Positions 42,223 through 52,043 are shown, counted from the first letter of the stretch. The stretch: DNA of 64,000 nucleotides from Hydrogenimonas urashimensis (GCF_016593255.1 NZ_AP023212.1:1962001-2026000); one strand, 5' to 3'. The notes: generated by a model from the letters alone, not told the origin. Program-made: numbers and translations.

Positions 42223-44981
42223 AGAGAAGATATTTGCAACTGATTCCAACGATTCTGTCGGTTTTGTTTCTAACTGCATCCGAAATGTTCGGTGCCAAAG
42301 TGCCTTCCGACACTGACAAATTGAAAGAGCGGATTGCAAAACGGCTTCCCCAATTGAGTTATCATAAAATGGAAGCGCTGATGGCACGTATTGGCAAAAA
42401 GACACCCAATGGATTTTACGATTGTCTGTGCAAGCAGTCAAGAGGCGATGCCTCGATGGGTGTCAATGTCTTTTATCATCCGCAAAAACTCGAAGGCTCT
42501 CCCGCATGCAAAAACACTGCAGCCGGTCCCTGTGTGGCCAGCGGATTGGGTTGCTGGCGTTTTCAACTTCCCTCCGATTCGAATATGTGGCGCTATTGTA
42601 TAGAGAACAACAAATATGACGATGGCAAATCAATCATCGATCTTATCGCCGACTCCGTTGTGGGTCTGCGTCAGGAACAAAGATGGAAGAAAGCGAAAAA
42701 GAATCGCCCCCATTGGATGAAATATCCATCTTCGGTCGACAACTACGCGGTCAAGCTTTCCCACTATTTTACAAGACTGCAGTTAAAAGGCTTTCCTACG
42801 AAAAAGCTGAGAAAGCTCAATGCCATGATTCGTGCCCATATCATGCGTTTGAAAACACCCGGAAAACTACCGACATTCTGGCACTCTCTTGGACTTCCCT
42901 CCCCTGGCGAGCTTTTGAATGGGAAAGTGCCGCCCGGGGAGAACCGTGAGCAGTTGGAAGCCTGGAGAAAAGGGCTTCTTGAAAAATACGACCGCTATTT
43001 TCTCAAGCTTATGAAATCGGAAAATCCTCTGACCATTGCGGAAGGAATGCGAAAATATACCAAAGCGATGCAAAGATACGATGAGGCGGCTCACCTGATG
43101 GCTGATGGCATATTGGATGAGATTTCTGCCAACCAGGATTTTGTGACGAATATTGTCGAATCTGTTCCCGGTGTCGGCGATGTCTTGGATGGTTTTGCAC
43201 TGGTGGGATATTTGGGAGAGAAGATCGGTCTGACGGAGAGTCGCAACTGGACCCTAAACGGCAAACAGGTGACAGCGCTTGACGCCTTTTTGCGTTTTGC
43301 CGGACAGGCCGCCCCCAAGGCATTCGAATCTCTGCTAAAAAGGTCCGCTCTCGCCCGCGACATCGTCAAGGGGATTGGCGAGATGTCGGGAAATTTCGGA
43401 CGACGATCGAAAGAGGTTATGAACAAGATTCTGGATGGTTTCGGCACTACGTCACGAAAGGGGTACGACAGAATCGGAAAGTATCTGATCCATCAGAGGA
43501 AAAGGATCATGAAATCCTTCGAAGAGAAGATCAAAGTAGCCAAAAAAATATTCAAGCGAACACCGGAGTATGCCGAAGCGGCAGCCCGACGGGCCAAAGA
43601 TGTAGGAGATGCCCGGAAGCTGCTGAAGCGGCTTCAAAAGACAGCGAAAGGGAGTTCCGAATACGAAAAGCTGGTGATTGAGCTTCAGAAGAACAAGACC
43701 GCCCAGTGGCTTGTAAATACTGACGAGTTTTCCGATGCGTTTCGAAAAGATATCAATGACCATATTGCCAAATGGTATAAAAAAGCGGATGCGGGTACGG
43801 CACATGATATCAAACGAATTCTCATGGCGAATGAAAAGGATGTGGAACGGATCGCGAAAGAGATGAACATCGATCCCGAAGTGGCGAAAAAGTTTAGGGA
43901 AAAAGCGAAAAACTTAGCGAAAAAACATGGAAAAAATCTGGAAGAGATAGAGATCGATACACTCAAAATTACCAACCGAAGGCCCAACAAAAAAGGTATC
44001 GGTGTCGGAAGAGACCGGGATTTGACAGACCAACTTGTTTTCAAGGTGAAAGGGGAAGAGGGCAAGGTGACCAGGTTAACGATGGATGTGGACCATAAAT
44101 TGAGCGAACATATCTATGAGAGGAATTTCTACAAAAATCTGCATAATGGGAAATTGCCCGACGATCCGAAAAAGATTCATGATTGGGTTCATAATCATAT
44201 GGATCAGACCGTCACGTCAAAGTGGCATCCCGAGGCCTATAATGTTGGTGAAGTCTCCCTGGATGATTTTCTCGACAAGGGCATTACCCCCACGATTGCC
44301 CGGCCTGCGGATGTGGCCGATACTATTGTCTTCAAATCGACCGTATGGTTCGATAGAGCCGGTAAAAGTGCCGACCCGGTTATGAAAGCCAGGAACGTGG
44401 CCGAAGGAATGCGACAGGCCACGAAACAGTGGAAAGATCTTATCATGAGTCGTGCCAAGCAGTATGGTCTGCCTCCCAATGCCATACCGGAGCAGCTTGA
44501 AAAAGCGATGAATATTTTTAAAAAGGTCGCAACGGGTAAAATGATGCCGGAAGAGGGTGAGTATATTCTGAAAGAGGTACTTCATACAGACAAAGAATCT
44601 GTTGTCAGACAGATGGGCGCTTTTTTTGAGGGAATGGAAAAAACCAGTGGCAGGGTATACAGAGCAGGCAAGGCAGAGTATTACGAAAAAATGATTCGTT
44701 CCATAGCGGGTTCAGGAAAAGATGAAGCCGAGAGAATCCAGGGAATGAAAGCCTTGTACAATGCTCTTCAACAGGGCTATATCTCCGCAAGTAAGTTCCG
44801 GGCGCTTCAGGGTGAAATATTATCGGAAAAGATGCGATCGTTTCATACCGCGTTTGAGGCGAGAAAATGGGCGAGGGTAGCCAAAAAAGCGGGTGTTATC
44901 AGTGGTGGACAGTATTCGGTTATTATGAGAAAGGCGAAAGAATTGGAAAACGGTGAAAGCGATGATAAGGCATCGAAATGA
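42219..44981 (+). CDS. Large exported Cys-rich, toxin-like protein, unknown function
   Basis: A 920-residue protein with a signal peptide (cut near residue 26). A Cys-rich head has six cysteines (69, 71, 97, 105, 112, 127), likely disulphide-bonded. A helical region leads to SVPGVGDVLDGFALVGYLGE near 313-332, which resembles the 'pre-toxin' segment of polymorphic toxins. A long Lys-rich coiled-coil-like stretch (about 400-590) follows, then a compact block with GVGRDRDLTDQL, DVDHKLSEHIYERNF, HMDQTV and WHPEAY (about 593-680), which looks like an enzymatic or binding core. The last 240 residues are helical. No immunity-type gene follows on the same strand. Toxin is a guess by layout; a structural or surface protein is equally possible. 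Confidence 0.65.
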   Translation: MKRRYLQLIPTILSVLFLTASEMFGAKVPSDTDKLKERIAKRLPQLSYHKMEALMARIGKKTPNGFYDCLCKQSRGDASMGVNVFYHPQKLEGSPACKNTAAGPCVASGLGCWRFQLPSDSNMWRYCIENNKYDDGKSIIDLIADSVVGLRQEQRWKKAKKNRPHWMKYPSSVDNYAVKLSHYFTRLQLKGFPTKKLRKLNAMIRAHIMRLKTPGKLPTFWHSLGLPSPGELLNGKVPPGENREQLEAWRKGLLEKYDRYFLKLMKSENPLTIAEGMRKYTKAMQRYDEAAHLMADGILDEISANQDFVTNIVESVPGVGDVLDGFALVGYLGEKIGLTESRNWTLNGKQVTALDAFLRFAGQAAPKAFESLLKRSALARDIVKGIGEMSGNFGRRSKEVMNKILDGFGTTSRKGYDRIGKYLIHQRKRIMKSFEEKIKVAKKIFKRTPEYAEAAARRAKDVGDARKLLKRLQKTAKGSSEYEKLVIELQKNKTAQWLVNTDEFSDAFRKDINDHIAKWYKKADAGTAHDIKRILMANEKDVERIAKEMNIDPEVAKKFREKAKNLAKKHGKNLEEIEIDTLKITNRRPNKKGIGVGRDRDLTDQLVFKVKGEEGKVTRLTMDVDHKLSEHIYERNFYKNLHNGKLPDDPKKIHDWVHNHMDQTVTSKWHPEAYNVGEVSLDDFLDKGITPTIARPADVADTIVFKSTVWFDRAGKSADPVMKARNVAEGMRQATKQWKDLIMSRAKQYGLPPNAIPEQLEKAMNIFKKVATGKMMPEEGEYILKEVLHTDKESVVRQMGAFFEGMEKTSGRVYRAGKAEYYEKMIRSIAGSGKDEAERIQGMKALYNALQQGYISASKFRALQGEILSEKMRSFHTAFEARKWARVAKKAGVISGGQYSVIMRKAKELENGESDDKASK

Positions 44982-44991
44982 GATGGAGTGA

Positions 44992-45726
44992 CTATTGCCA
45001 GTGGACCCCACCCATCATCTTTTTCTCTCTTTCCCTGTTCGTTTTACCGCAAACGGCTTCGTCGCCGAGATGATCAACGACTCGAAAGGGAAGTTTTTCG
45101 GTTTTCGCCGATTCAAGCGCCACTTCGGCTTTTTTGATCAGGTCCCCGATGGAAGCCTGGCGCCCATATTGGGTACAGGCACCGTACGACAGATGCACCT
45201 CCACGGTCTGATGTTTGTGGCTGAAAGCCCTGGAAGCGATACGTTTGTCGATGCGCTCTATGAAAGTGCGAACGCCGCATTCGTCGCAGTGGGGCAGAAG
45301 CACGAGAAGTCCCGGGCCGTTCCAGCGCCCGATGATGTCGGATGGGCGATTCTCTTCATTTTTGCTGCGTGACTCTTCTTTGATGAGATCGGCTATTCCT
45401 TTCATCACCATGTCACCCGTTTTCACCGTATAGCGCATATTGATCGAATCGAGATTGGTGAGCTCGACGACAACGAGGGAGATTGGCTTGCGTTCGTGGG
45501 CGACACGTTTGGCCGCTGTCGATCCTTTGCGCGCAAACATGGGGTAATTCCATGCTCTGGTGATTGCGTCTTTGTATTGCGCATCCGACAAATCCTTTTC
45601 CAGACCTGCAATGATTTCATCTTTTTGCACGCACCTTTTTTTGCATGAAGATTTGCAAAGAAGATAAGGAACCGATGCGACCAGAACCAAGAAACCCAAA
45701 CAGCCAAGCAGCAGTGATGCTTCCAA
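44992..45726 (-). CDS. Membrane-anchored degenerate GGDEF protein
   Basis: A 244-residue protein with one N-terminal membrane segment (LLLGCLGFLVLVASVPYLLC), a short Cys/Lys-rich linker and a diguanylate-cyclase fold. The fold features are kept (VVVELTNLDSINMRY, GDMVMKGIADLI, LIKKAEVALESAK), but the active-site motif that should read RWGGDEFLVLLP reads RWNGPGLLVLLP. It should therefore not make c-di-GMP; it may sense a nucleotide or act through a partner. It starts at a TTG with GGAGAG seven bases upstream. It converges with the 920-residue secreted gene 10 bases away. Confidence 0.75.
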   Translation of the reverse strand: MEASLLLGCLGFLVLVASVPYLLCKSSCKKRCVQKDEIIAGLEKDLSDAQYKDAITRAWNYPMFARKGSTAAKRVAHERKPISLVVVELTNLDSINMRYTVKTGDMVMKGIADLIKEESRSKNEENRPSDIIGRWNGPGLLVLLPHCDECGVRTFIERIDKRIASRAFSHKHQTVEVHLSYGACTQYGRQASIGDLIKKAEVALESAKTEKLPFRVVDHLGDEAVCGKTNREREKKMMGGVHWQ

Positions 45727-45959
45727 AATCTCTCCAATATCGACATTCGTTTTCTGTAAAATCCAATTTTGCTATAGGAATATCGGTCGAATCTCATAAT
45801 TTTACAGTGATCGAATGTGATTTTCAATGAAAATAAGAGAAAACGACAGAAATTTTCTATTGTCAATGCGCCACTGACAGACTTTGCCGATTCAAATATA
45901 AAGCGCAATGAAACGAAGAGTGCGAAAGTTCAAAAGATAGGGAGTTGGAGAAGTTGAAA

Positions 45960-46034
45960 TGGCTCCGGATGCTGGATTCGAACCAGCGACCAAGTGGTTA
46001 ACAGCCACCTACTCTACCGCTGAGCTAATCCGGA
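45960..46034 (-). tRNA. tRNA-Asn (anticodon GTT)
   Basis: A 75-nt cloverleaf on the minus strand. The 7-bp acceptor stem pairs TCCGGAT with ATCCGGA, the D-arm is GCTC-AGCGGTAGA-GT, the anticodon loop CTGTTAA contains GTT, and the T-arm has GGTTCGAATCC. The 3' CCA is encoded (45962-45960). The anticodon GTT identifies asparagine. Confidence 0.95.
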
Positions 46035-46070
46035 ACCTGAGAGGGTGTGATTAGGTCAATCACGGCGAGA

Positions 46071-46099
46071 ATTATAGAGCAAAATCCCCCGTTTGTCAA
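46071..46099 (-). promoter_or_regulatory. Consensus promoter of tRNA-Asn
   Basis: On the minus strand TTGACA (46099-46094), a 17-base spacer and TATAAT (46076-46071) form an exact sigma-70 consensus. It lies about 37 bases upstream of the tRNA 5' end and nine bases beyond the radical SAM stop. Confidence 0.8.
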
Positions 46100-46107
46100 G
46101 AGAAATT

Positions 46108-47055
46108 TCACATTTTTTTCTCATTATGTTTCGAAAAACCGGTCCCGTAAAATGTCAGGTTGCCGACTTTTTTGGTTTTTATTTTTCCCGTTTTCAGCAG
46201 TTTTTCAAAGCGTCGGATCGTATCCTCATCGAAGAGTGTCCCGATGTCCTCCATCGTAAGGGGACGTTTGTGGAGTGTCGAGAGGATTTCATCTTCACTG
46301 AAACTGCTTTTGGCCTCTTTGGCCCGGTATCGGCCCGCGATACGGATGGGCAGCGAGGGGTCGAACTTCTCCACGATGGCGTGAAGCTCCCTGTAGCTGA
46401 GCGGTTCGATGGGGTAGGCGGGCGGCCTGTCGACTGTGCCGATGTCGATGCGGTCGGCACCAAGCGTGGGAAGGATACGGTTGAAAGCCTCGATCTCGTT
46501 ATCGGTCGTGTTGATCCCTTTGACCATCAGGATTTCCAAAACCAGCTCTCCCTTGTATATTTTGCGAAACTGCCGGATGCCTTCGATGATCTTCTCCAAA
46601 TCGACCGATTTGACGGGACGGTCGAGTTTTTTGAAGCATTCGGGAGTGGCGCAGTCGAGGGAGAGCTTGACCGTGTCGAGTTTCGCAAGTGCTTTTTGGA
46701 TACGCGACAGGTGGATTGTCGAAGCGTTGGTGAGAATGAGCGTTTTGTAACCGTTTTTAACGGAGTTGATACGGTCGATCAATTCATCCAGAAAGGGATA
46801 GAGGGTCGGTTCGCCGTTGGCTGTAATCGTGATGACATCGATGTCGGGGTGCTCTTTGAGGGCCGCCTCGAGTTCACTCATGATTTCATCCACCGTGGGA
46901 GGGTTTTCGATGGTTTCCACTGCTTTGGCGGCGGCCAGCTCGCAGTAGAGGCAGTCGTAATTGCACTGTTTTTCGCCGGGGCTCAGGTCGATGCCCAGGG
47001 AGGTGCCGAAGCGTCTGGAGGGGATGGGCCCGAAGATGGTGCGGTAGCGTGTCAC
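46108..47055 (-). CDS. Radical SAM protein (COG0731-like)
   Basis: A 315-residue radical SAM enzyme. The 4Fe-4S cluster cysteines are Cys31, Cys35 and Cys38 (CNYDCLYC), and [16 protein letters not shown] near 75-90 carries the SAM-binding GE motif. A ~60-residue C-terminal winged-helix-like part ([26 protein letters not shown]) is characteristic of a group annotated only as 'radical SAM protein' in Campylobacterota. The reaction is unknown. It overlaps hemE by four bases and so belongs to the asd - UPF0114 - hemE operon. Confidence 0.88.
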   Translation of the reverse strand: MTRYRTIFGPIPSRRFGTSLGIDLSPGEKQCNYDCLYCELAAAKAVETIENPPTVDEIMSELEAALKEHPDIDVITITANGEPTLYPFLDELIDRINSVKNGYKTLILTNASTIHLSRIQKALAKLDTVKLSLDCATPECFKKLDRPVKSVDLEKIIEGIRQFRKIYKGELVLEILMVKGINTTDNEIEAFNRILPTLGADRIDIGTVDRPPAYPIEPLSYRELHAIVEKFDPSLPIRIAGRYRAKEAKSSFSEDEILSTLHKRPLTMEDIGTLFDEDTIRRFEKLLKTGKIKTKKVGNLTFYGTGFSKHNEKKM

Positions 47056-48074
47056 TTCTGGGCGGTGATTTCGTGAACCAGGTCCACGAAGTATTTGGCG
47101 TTTTCGACGGGTACGTCGGGGAGTATGCCGTGTCCGAGGTTGAAGATGTGCCCATCGCCCTGCATGATTTCATGCAGGGCCGTGACGCACTCCTTCGTCG
47201 CCTCTTTGGAGTAGAGGCGGCAGGGTTCCATGTTGCCCTGCAGGACATAGCGGCTTCCCAGTTTCTCTTTGGCCAGAGCCATCGGAGTGCCCCAGTCGAC
47301 CCCGAAGACATCGAAGTCGCCATCGATGTCGTCGAGATAGGCGCCGATGCCTTTGGGGAACATGATGACCGGAATGTCGGGAAATTTACTTTTGATATGG
47401 GAGGCGATCTCTTTCATATAGGACCAGCTGAATTCGAAATACATGGGCTTCTCGAGCGCCGCGGCCCAACTGTCGAAAATCTGTACCGCATCCACGCCCG
47501 CTTCGATCTGTTTTTCAAGATAGAGTTTGACCACATCGGTCACTTCCCGCAGCAGGGCGTGGATGAGGTCGGGCTGGGTGTAGATCAGTTTTTTGACGAT
47601 ATTGTAGGTCTTGGTGCCGCGCCCTTCGATCATGTAGGTAATCAGTGTCCAGGGAGCGCCGGTGAAGCCGATGAGTGCCTTGTCGTCGGCCAGGCGGTCC
47701 CGGACGATTTTGATCGTGTCGTAGACGTAGGTGAGGCGGTCGGCGGCATTCGGTTGCAGGCGCTTTAGGTCTTCCATGGTGTGGATCGGATCACCGAATA
47801 CCGGGCCTTCTCCCTTTTCGAAGCGCAGGTCCATCCCCATCTCCAGGGGAATCACCAGAATGTCGCTGAAAAGAATCGCCGCGTCGACGCCGACGATGTC
47901 GACCGGCTGCAGCGTCACTTCCGCCGCCATTTCGGGGTTTTTGCACAGATTCAGAAAATCGCCCGCCTTTTCACGGACGGCCATGTATTCGGGAAGGTAA
48001 CGTCCCGCCTGGCGCATCATCCAGACCGGAGTGTAGGGTGTGGGTTTGCGAAAGCATGCATCTTTGAAAATCAT
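47052..48074 (-). CDS. hemE: Uroporphyrinogen decarboxylase
   Basis: A 340-residue enzyme that decarboxylates the four acetate side chains of uroporphyrinogen III to give coproporphyrinogen III in haem synthesis. The N-terminal substrate motif [15 protein letters not shown] is present, with a catalytic aspartate in [15 protein letters not shown] near 75-80 and tyrosine in [18 protein letters not shown] near 150. Length is normal. It overlaps both flanking genes by four bases. Confidence 0.97.
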   Translation of the reverse strand: MIFKDACFRKPTPYTPVWMMRQAGRYLPEYMAVREKAGDFLNLCKNPEMAAEVTLQPVDIVGVDAAILFSDILVIPLEMGMDLRFEKGEGPVFGDPIHTMEDLKRLQPNAADRLTYVYDTIKIVRDRLADDKALIGFTGAPWTLITYMIEGRGTKTYNIVKKLIYTQPDLIHALLREVTDVVKLYLEKQIEAGVDAVQIFDSWAAALEKPMYFEFSWSYMKEIASHIKSKFPDIPVIMFPKGIGAYLDDIDGDFDVFGVDWGTPMALAKEKLGSRYVLQGNMEPCRLYSKEATKECVTALHEIMQGDGHIFNLGHGILPDVPVENAKYFVDLVHEITAQK

Positions 48075-48589
48075 TGGTGGTTACCGCCTTTGTGTAGGAA
48101 ATAGAGCCCGAGGGCGAGAGCCAGGATGGCCCCGGCGAAGTAAAGCAGTTCCAGCGGGGAGTCGTAGGTTGTGTGAAGTACCCGCTTGAAAAAGCTGACG
48201 ACCAGGACCATGACAATAACCTTCGCCAGTTTGTCCTTCAGCTGGTCGAGTGAGTGGATCTGCAGAATTTTGGAGCTTTCCGAATTTTCAGCCGCATCGA
48301 TATTGGAGATGAAGAGTTCGTAGAGGCCGAAACTGAAGAGCAGCATCACGACAGCGATCAGGTAGAGGTCGACGGCGCCGATGATGTCACCGACCACTTT
48401 TTCGTGAAAATCGGCCGGATGAAGATGATGAATATAGACATCCACCGTATAGACGGCGATCTGATAGATGTCTACACTGGCTATGACAAAGAGGGCGATG
48501 GCGCCGATCATCGAAAAGATGACAGGCAAAAGAATGAAAAATCGGGTGTTCCACAATGTGCTTTCAAATATTTTTTCGAGCAGGTTCAT
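48071..48589 (-). CDS. UPF0114 (YqhA) family membrane protein
   Basis: A 172-residue membrane protein of the UPF0114/YqhA family. It has three or four hydrophobic segments, including [20 protein letters not shown] and [20 protein letters not shown], and the family motif YELFISNI. Function is unknown. The ATG at 48589 is chosen because it overlaps the asd stop (ATGA) and follows a TTGGAG site; an upstream in-frame codon would place the start inside asd. In C. jejuni a similar gene follows asd. Confidence 0.85.
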   Translation of the reverse strand: MNLLEKIFESTLWNTRFFILLPVIFSMIGAIALFVIASVDIYQIAVYTVDVYIHHLHPADFHEKVVGDIIGAVDLYLIAVVMLLFSFGLYELFISNIDAAENSESSKILQIHSLDQLKDKLAKVIVMVLVVSFFKRVLHTTYDSPLELLYFAGAILALALGLYFLHKGGNHQ

Positions 48590-49614
48590 TCCGACTCCAA
48601 CTCGATCCATTTGAGGGCGATACGCACGGCGTTGGTCGCGGCACCGACGCGCAGGTTGTCCGCCACGACGAACATGTGGACGACATTGGGCCGGTAAAGG
48701 TCGCTGCGTATACGCCCGACGAAAGTTTCGTCGCGATCGACGCAGACGATGGGCATGGGGTAGACGCCGTTGGCGGGATCGTCCATCACGACCAGGTTTT
48801 CGCCCCGCTGCAGGGCTTCACGCACGGCGTCGGCATCGGCGTCGCGCTTGAGTGTGACGGTGACGCTTTCGCTGTGGCCACGCAGCACGGGTACGCGTAC
48901 GCAGGTGGCAGCCACTTCGATGGTGTCGTGCAAGATCTTGCAGGTTTCGTTGACCATCTTCATCTCTTCTTTGGTGAAACCGTTGTCCATGAAGACGTCG
49001 ATCTGGGGAATGACATTGAGTGCGATCTGGTGGGGGAAGCGCTCGTGTGGGCTTTCGTCAAGTTTGAAGGCAAAGAAGGCCTGCATCTGGTTGACCATCT
49101 CCTCCATGGCGCTTTTTCCGGCACCGGAGGTGGCCTGGTAGGTGCTTACGTCGATGCGTTCGATGCCGTAGGCGTCCTGGAGGGGTTTGAGAGCCTGGAC
49201 CATCTGGATCGTCGAGCAGTTGGGGTTGGCGATGATCCCTTTGTTTCGCCACTGCGCGATATCTTCCGGATTAACTTCCGGTACCACCAGAGGAACTTCG
49301 GGGTCCATGCGGAAGTGGCTGGTGTTGTCGACGACCACGGCACCCGCTTCCGCCGCGAAAGGAGCGTAGTGGGCCGAAACGGAACCGCCTGCGCTAAAAA
49401 GCGCGATGTCGATCTCCTCTTTTTCGAAAATGGTTTCTGTCAACTCTTTGACGACCACCTCTTCGCCTTTGTATTCGATTTTGCCGCCTGCGCTTCTGGC
49501 GCTCGCCATCGGCACAAGTTTGGCGACGGGGAAATCGACCGACTCGAGGACTCTAAGCATCTCTTCACCAACCGCACCCGTGGCGCCGATGACAGCTACA
49601 TTGAACTTTCTCAT
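48586..49614 (-). CDS. asd: Aspartate-semialdehyde dehydrogenase
   Basis: A 342-residue NADP-dependent enzyme that makes aspartate semialdehyde from aspartyl phosphate for lysine, diaminopimelate, threonine and methionine synthesis. The nucleotide motif GATGAVGEEML is at 10-20, and the nucleophile is Cys133 in ANPNCSTIQ. The QATSGAGKSAMEEM motif appears near 160. It heads the operon that runs into the UPF0114 gene, hemE and the radical SAM gene. Confidence 0.97.
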   Translation of the reverse strand: MRKFNVAVIGATGAVGEEMLRVLESVDFPVAKLVPMASARSAGGKIEYKGEEVVVKELTETIFEKEEIDIALFSAGGSVSAHYAPFAAEAGAVVVDNTSHFRMDPEVPLVVPEVNPEDIAQWRNKGIIANPNCSTIQMVQALKPLQDAYGIERIDVSTYQATSGAGKSAMEEMVNQMQAFFAFKLDESPHERFPHQIALNVIPQIDVFMDNGFTKEEMKMVNETCKILHDTIEVAATCVRVPVLRGHSESVTVTLKRDADADAVREALQRGENLVVMDDPANGVYPMPIVCVDRDETFVGRIRSDLYRPNVVHMFVVADNLRVGAATNAVRIALKWIELESE

Positions 49615-49659
49615 ATGTTATTGACCTTCGAAAGATTTATGGTTTTGAAAAATTACGCG

Positions 49660-49665
49660 ATTATA
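49660..49665 (-). promoter_or_regulatory. -10 element for asd
   Basis: TATAAT on the minus strand, about 45 bases upstream of the asd ATG. No good -35 is visible. The further bases to 49810 show nothing else. Confidence 0.5.
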
Positions 49666-49810
49666 GCGTATTGGGGATTAGGGAATGGTGAACGGTGAAG
49701 TGAGTTTTGAGGGTAAAAGTATGACTCCAAGAAAAAATTTCATACAAAATTGAGCGAATCGATTAACCAGGCGCCATGAATCAGCTTCACTGTGACTTGG
49801 CGATTCCGTG

Positions 49811-50962
49811 CTAACTTCTCGCATCCAAAAACAGATCCTCCGGCGCGATTGTTTCCTCGTCGGAGAGGATGGCGGCACGTTCGACGACGGCGATCAGTTC
49901 ACGGATATTTCCGGGCCAGGGATAGGATAGAAGTTTCTCTTTCGCCTCTTCGCTGAAACTTTTGGGTTCGAGTCCGTACTTTTCAACGATTTCGGCAAGG
50001 CTCTTTTCGGCGATGGGAATAATCTCTTCAACACGCTCTCTTAAAGGTGGAATCTGGATGGGAATGGTGGCGATACGGTAGTAGAGATCCTCACGGAAGG
50101 TCTGTTCGTTCATTTTCTTTTTGATATCGGCATTGGTGGCGGCGACAATACGTACGTCGATCGGAATATCTTTGGTGCTGCCGAGTCTGTGAATGATCTT
50201 TTCCTGCAGGGCTCGCAAAAGTTTGGCCTGAAGGTGATAGGGCATTTCGGCGATTTCATCCAAAAAGAGGGTGCCGCCGTTGGCCGCTTCGAATTTGCCA
50301 ATTTTTGACTCGACGGCATCGGTAAAAGCCCCCTTTTCGAACCCGAAGAGCTCACTCTCGATCAGGTTTTCGGGGATCGCCGCCATGTTGACGGCAATGA
50401 AAGGTCTGCCTTTGCGGGGGGAGTGTTCATGGATCGTTTTGGCAAAAAGCTCCTTGCCCACGCCGCTCTCGCCCAGCAGCAGCACAGCGGCGTCGCTTCT
50501 TGCCGCCTTTTTCGCCAGATTGAGCGATTTTTCCAGTGCTTCCGACATGCCGTAGAAGAGGGAATCGCCTGGAGCGGTTGAGCGGTTCGCTTTTTTTCCT
50601 CCGATACGCTTTTGGGCCTTCTGGCTGCGCCGGATGGCCTCGACCAGGGTCTCCACTTCGAAAGGTTTGGTCAGAAAATCGCTGACACCCAGACGTATCG
50701 ACTCAATGGCCCGGTTCAATGTGGCATTGCCGGTAATGATGATGGCATCGTATCTGCCGTTCAGTGTTTCGAGAAACTCGATACCGTCCATCCCCCGCAT
50801 ATTGATATCGGTGATGACAAGATCGTAGCTTTCATCCAGTTTTTTGAGTGCCTCTTTGGCGTTGCGGAACGTCTTGACCTCGAACTCATTCTCGTAATCG
50901 CCCAGTGCGATTTCGAGCGATTTGCGCATATTGATATCGTCTTCGACAATGGCGATTTTCAT
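49811..50962 (-). CDS. flgR: Sigma-54-dependent flagellar response regulator FlgR
   Basis: A 383-residue two-component activator of sigma-54 RNA polymerase. The receiver domain has phosphoacceptor Asp52 (ITDINMRGMDG). The AAA+ domain has Walker A GESGVGKE near 165, the sigma-54 contact loop GAFTDA in place of the commonest GAFTGA, Walker B GGTLFLDEIAEM, and an arginine-finger region FREDLYYRI. The protein ends directly after the AAA+ domain with no Fis-type HTH, as in H. pylori FlgR, so it probably activates flagellar class II genes from solution. Its cognate kinase FlgS is not in the window. It follows flgQ after a 129-base gap. Confidence 0.9.
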   Translation of the reverse strand: MKIAIVEDDINMRKSLEIALGDYENEFEVKTFRNAKEALKKLDESYDLVITDINMRGMDGIEFLETLNGRYDAIIITGNATLNRAIESIRLGVSDFLTKPFEVETLVEAIRRSQKAQKRIGGKKANRSTAPGDSLFYGMSEALEKSLNLAKKAARSDAAVLLLGESGVGKELFAKTIHEHSPRKGRPFIAVNMAAIPENLIESELFGFEKGAFTDAVESKIGKFEAANGGTLFLDEIAEMPYHLQAKLLRALQEKIIHRLGSTKDIPIDVRIVAATNADIKKKMNEQTFREDLYYRIATIPIQIPPLRERVEEIIPIAEKSLAEIVEKYGLEPKSFSEEAKEKLLSYPWPGNIRELIAVVERAAILSDEETIAPEDLFLDARS

Positions 50963-51091
50963 TTTCTCTCCTGCCTGAGCAGAGTGCGAACGCCAAACAC
51001 TAAATAGTGATCATGGAACAGCGAAATGATGGATATCAACTTCTCTCCTACCCACGTAATGGCCGCAAAGCAGCTACCTGGCAATCGACAA

Positions 51092-51496
51092 TCAATGGCC
51101 AACAACCTTTTTAATAATAACCAATCCGTCGTTAAAATCGACTTGCAGCGGAGTGGGGGGAAGAATGAGCTCCAGTTTCTCCTTTTTGGCGACGAAATTC
51201 AGGATGTTTTCGTAGGATTTGACAAAGACGCCATGCTCGAAAAGGCATTCAAGAAGCTTCTGTTCCTCCTCTTTGGCGAAATCTTCGAAACTCTCTTTTT
51301 CGGTAACGAAGGTGCAGACGGGCAGGCTGTTGGATGGGAACGGAACCATCGCTTTGGAGAGATAGACATGCTCATCGATGATGATGAAATTTCGGCTGTA
51401 GAGATGGTACGAGATGTAATAGTCCCCGGCGAAAAGCGCCGGAACCGGGAGTAGAAAGAGTAAAAGACGAATCAGTTTGCCAGCCGTGGATACCAC
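51092..51496 (-). CDS. flgQ: FlgQ-like exported motility protein
   Basis: A 134-residue protein with a signal peptide (KLIRLLLFLLPVPALFAG) and a small soluble domain. I name it FlgQ mainly from gene order: it lies between an LPP20-type lipoprotein (flgP) and flgR, next to gyrA, as I recall for C. jejuni. FlgQ is required for motility with FlgP, which forms the basal disk around the flagellar motor. The start is a GTG inside the 3' end of flgP; no ATG is available without losing the signal peptide. Confidence 0.65.
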   Translation of the reverse strand: MVSTAGKLIRLLLFLLPVPALFAGDYYISYHLYSRNFIIIDEHVYLSKAMVPFPSNSLPVCTFVTEKESFEDFAKEEEQKLLECLFEHGVFVKSYENILNFVAKKEKLELILPPTPLQVDFNDGLVIIKKVVGH

Positions 51497-51969
51497 TCGC
51501 TGCCGTTCACGGTCACTTCCATTTCGACTTCGCAGAGTCCATCGCTGAACTTGGTGTCGAGAATGCGCGCGTTGCGGATCATCGCATCAATCTGCGTACG
51601 AACGGTTGAACGACTGATCATCATGTTGCGGATCAGATCCCGTCCTTCGACCCTGACACCGCATATCTTTTCGCCCAGCTGGCGGTAGGCGTCGGCGATG
51701 GCGGCCCGTTTGGCGAGGGCTCTCGCCTGGGCCGGAGAGACGGTGTTTACCGGTGCGACTCCCTGGCCGACGACCTGGAAGTGGATCGTATTGCGCGCGG
51801 TGAGGGTACACGCACTCTTTTTGGGAATCTCGATCTTTTTCAGTTGCGGTTTTGGCTGAACGACGACCGGCGGCTGAGGGGATGGCGTCTGTTCCACTTT
51901 GGGAGTCGGACAGCTTTCCGCCATCAAGGCCGCTGCAAGTGCCGTTACAAGCAGTATCCATCGTTTCAT
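51472..51969 (-). CDS. flgP: FlgP-like LPP20-family lipoprotein
   Basis: A 165-residue exported protein of the LPP20/FlgP family. The N-terminus MKRWILLVTALAAALMAESC looks like a lipoprotein signal, but the lipobox is unusual (AES before Cys20 instead of L-A-G/S). A proline-rich linker precedes the folded part (ARNTIHFQVVGQGVAPVNT, QARALAKRAAIADAYRQLGE), which is the LPP20 motif. In C. jejuni FlgP builds the basal disk of the flagellar motor. It lies between gyrA and flgQ; the start ATG has a GGAG site. Confidence 0.78.
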   Translation of the reverse strand: MKRWILLVTALAAALMAESCPTPKVEQTPSPQPPVVVQPKPQLKKIEIPKKSACTLTARNTIHFQVVGQGVAPVNTVSPAQARALAKRAAIADAYRQLGEKICGVRVEGRDLIRNMMISRSTVRTQIDAMIRNARILDTKFSDGLCEVEMEVTVNGSEWYPRLAN

Positions 51970-52043
51970 AGGTTGGCTCCTGGATGAGTTTCCGTATTGC
52001 CAAGCAAAAACCGTTCCCATAGAAGCTTTCCGATGGAAGAGAA

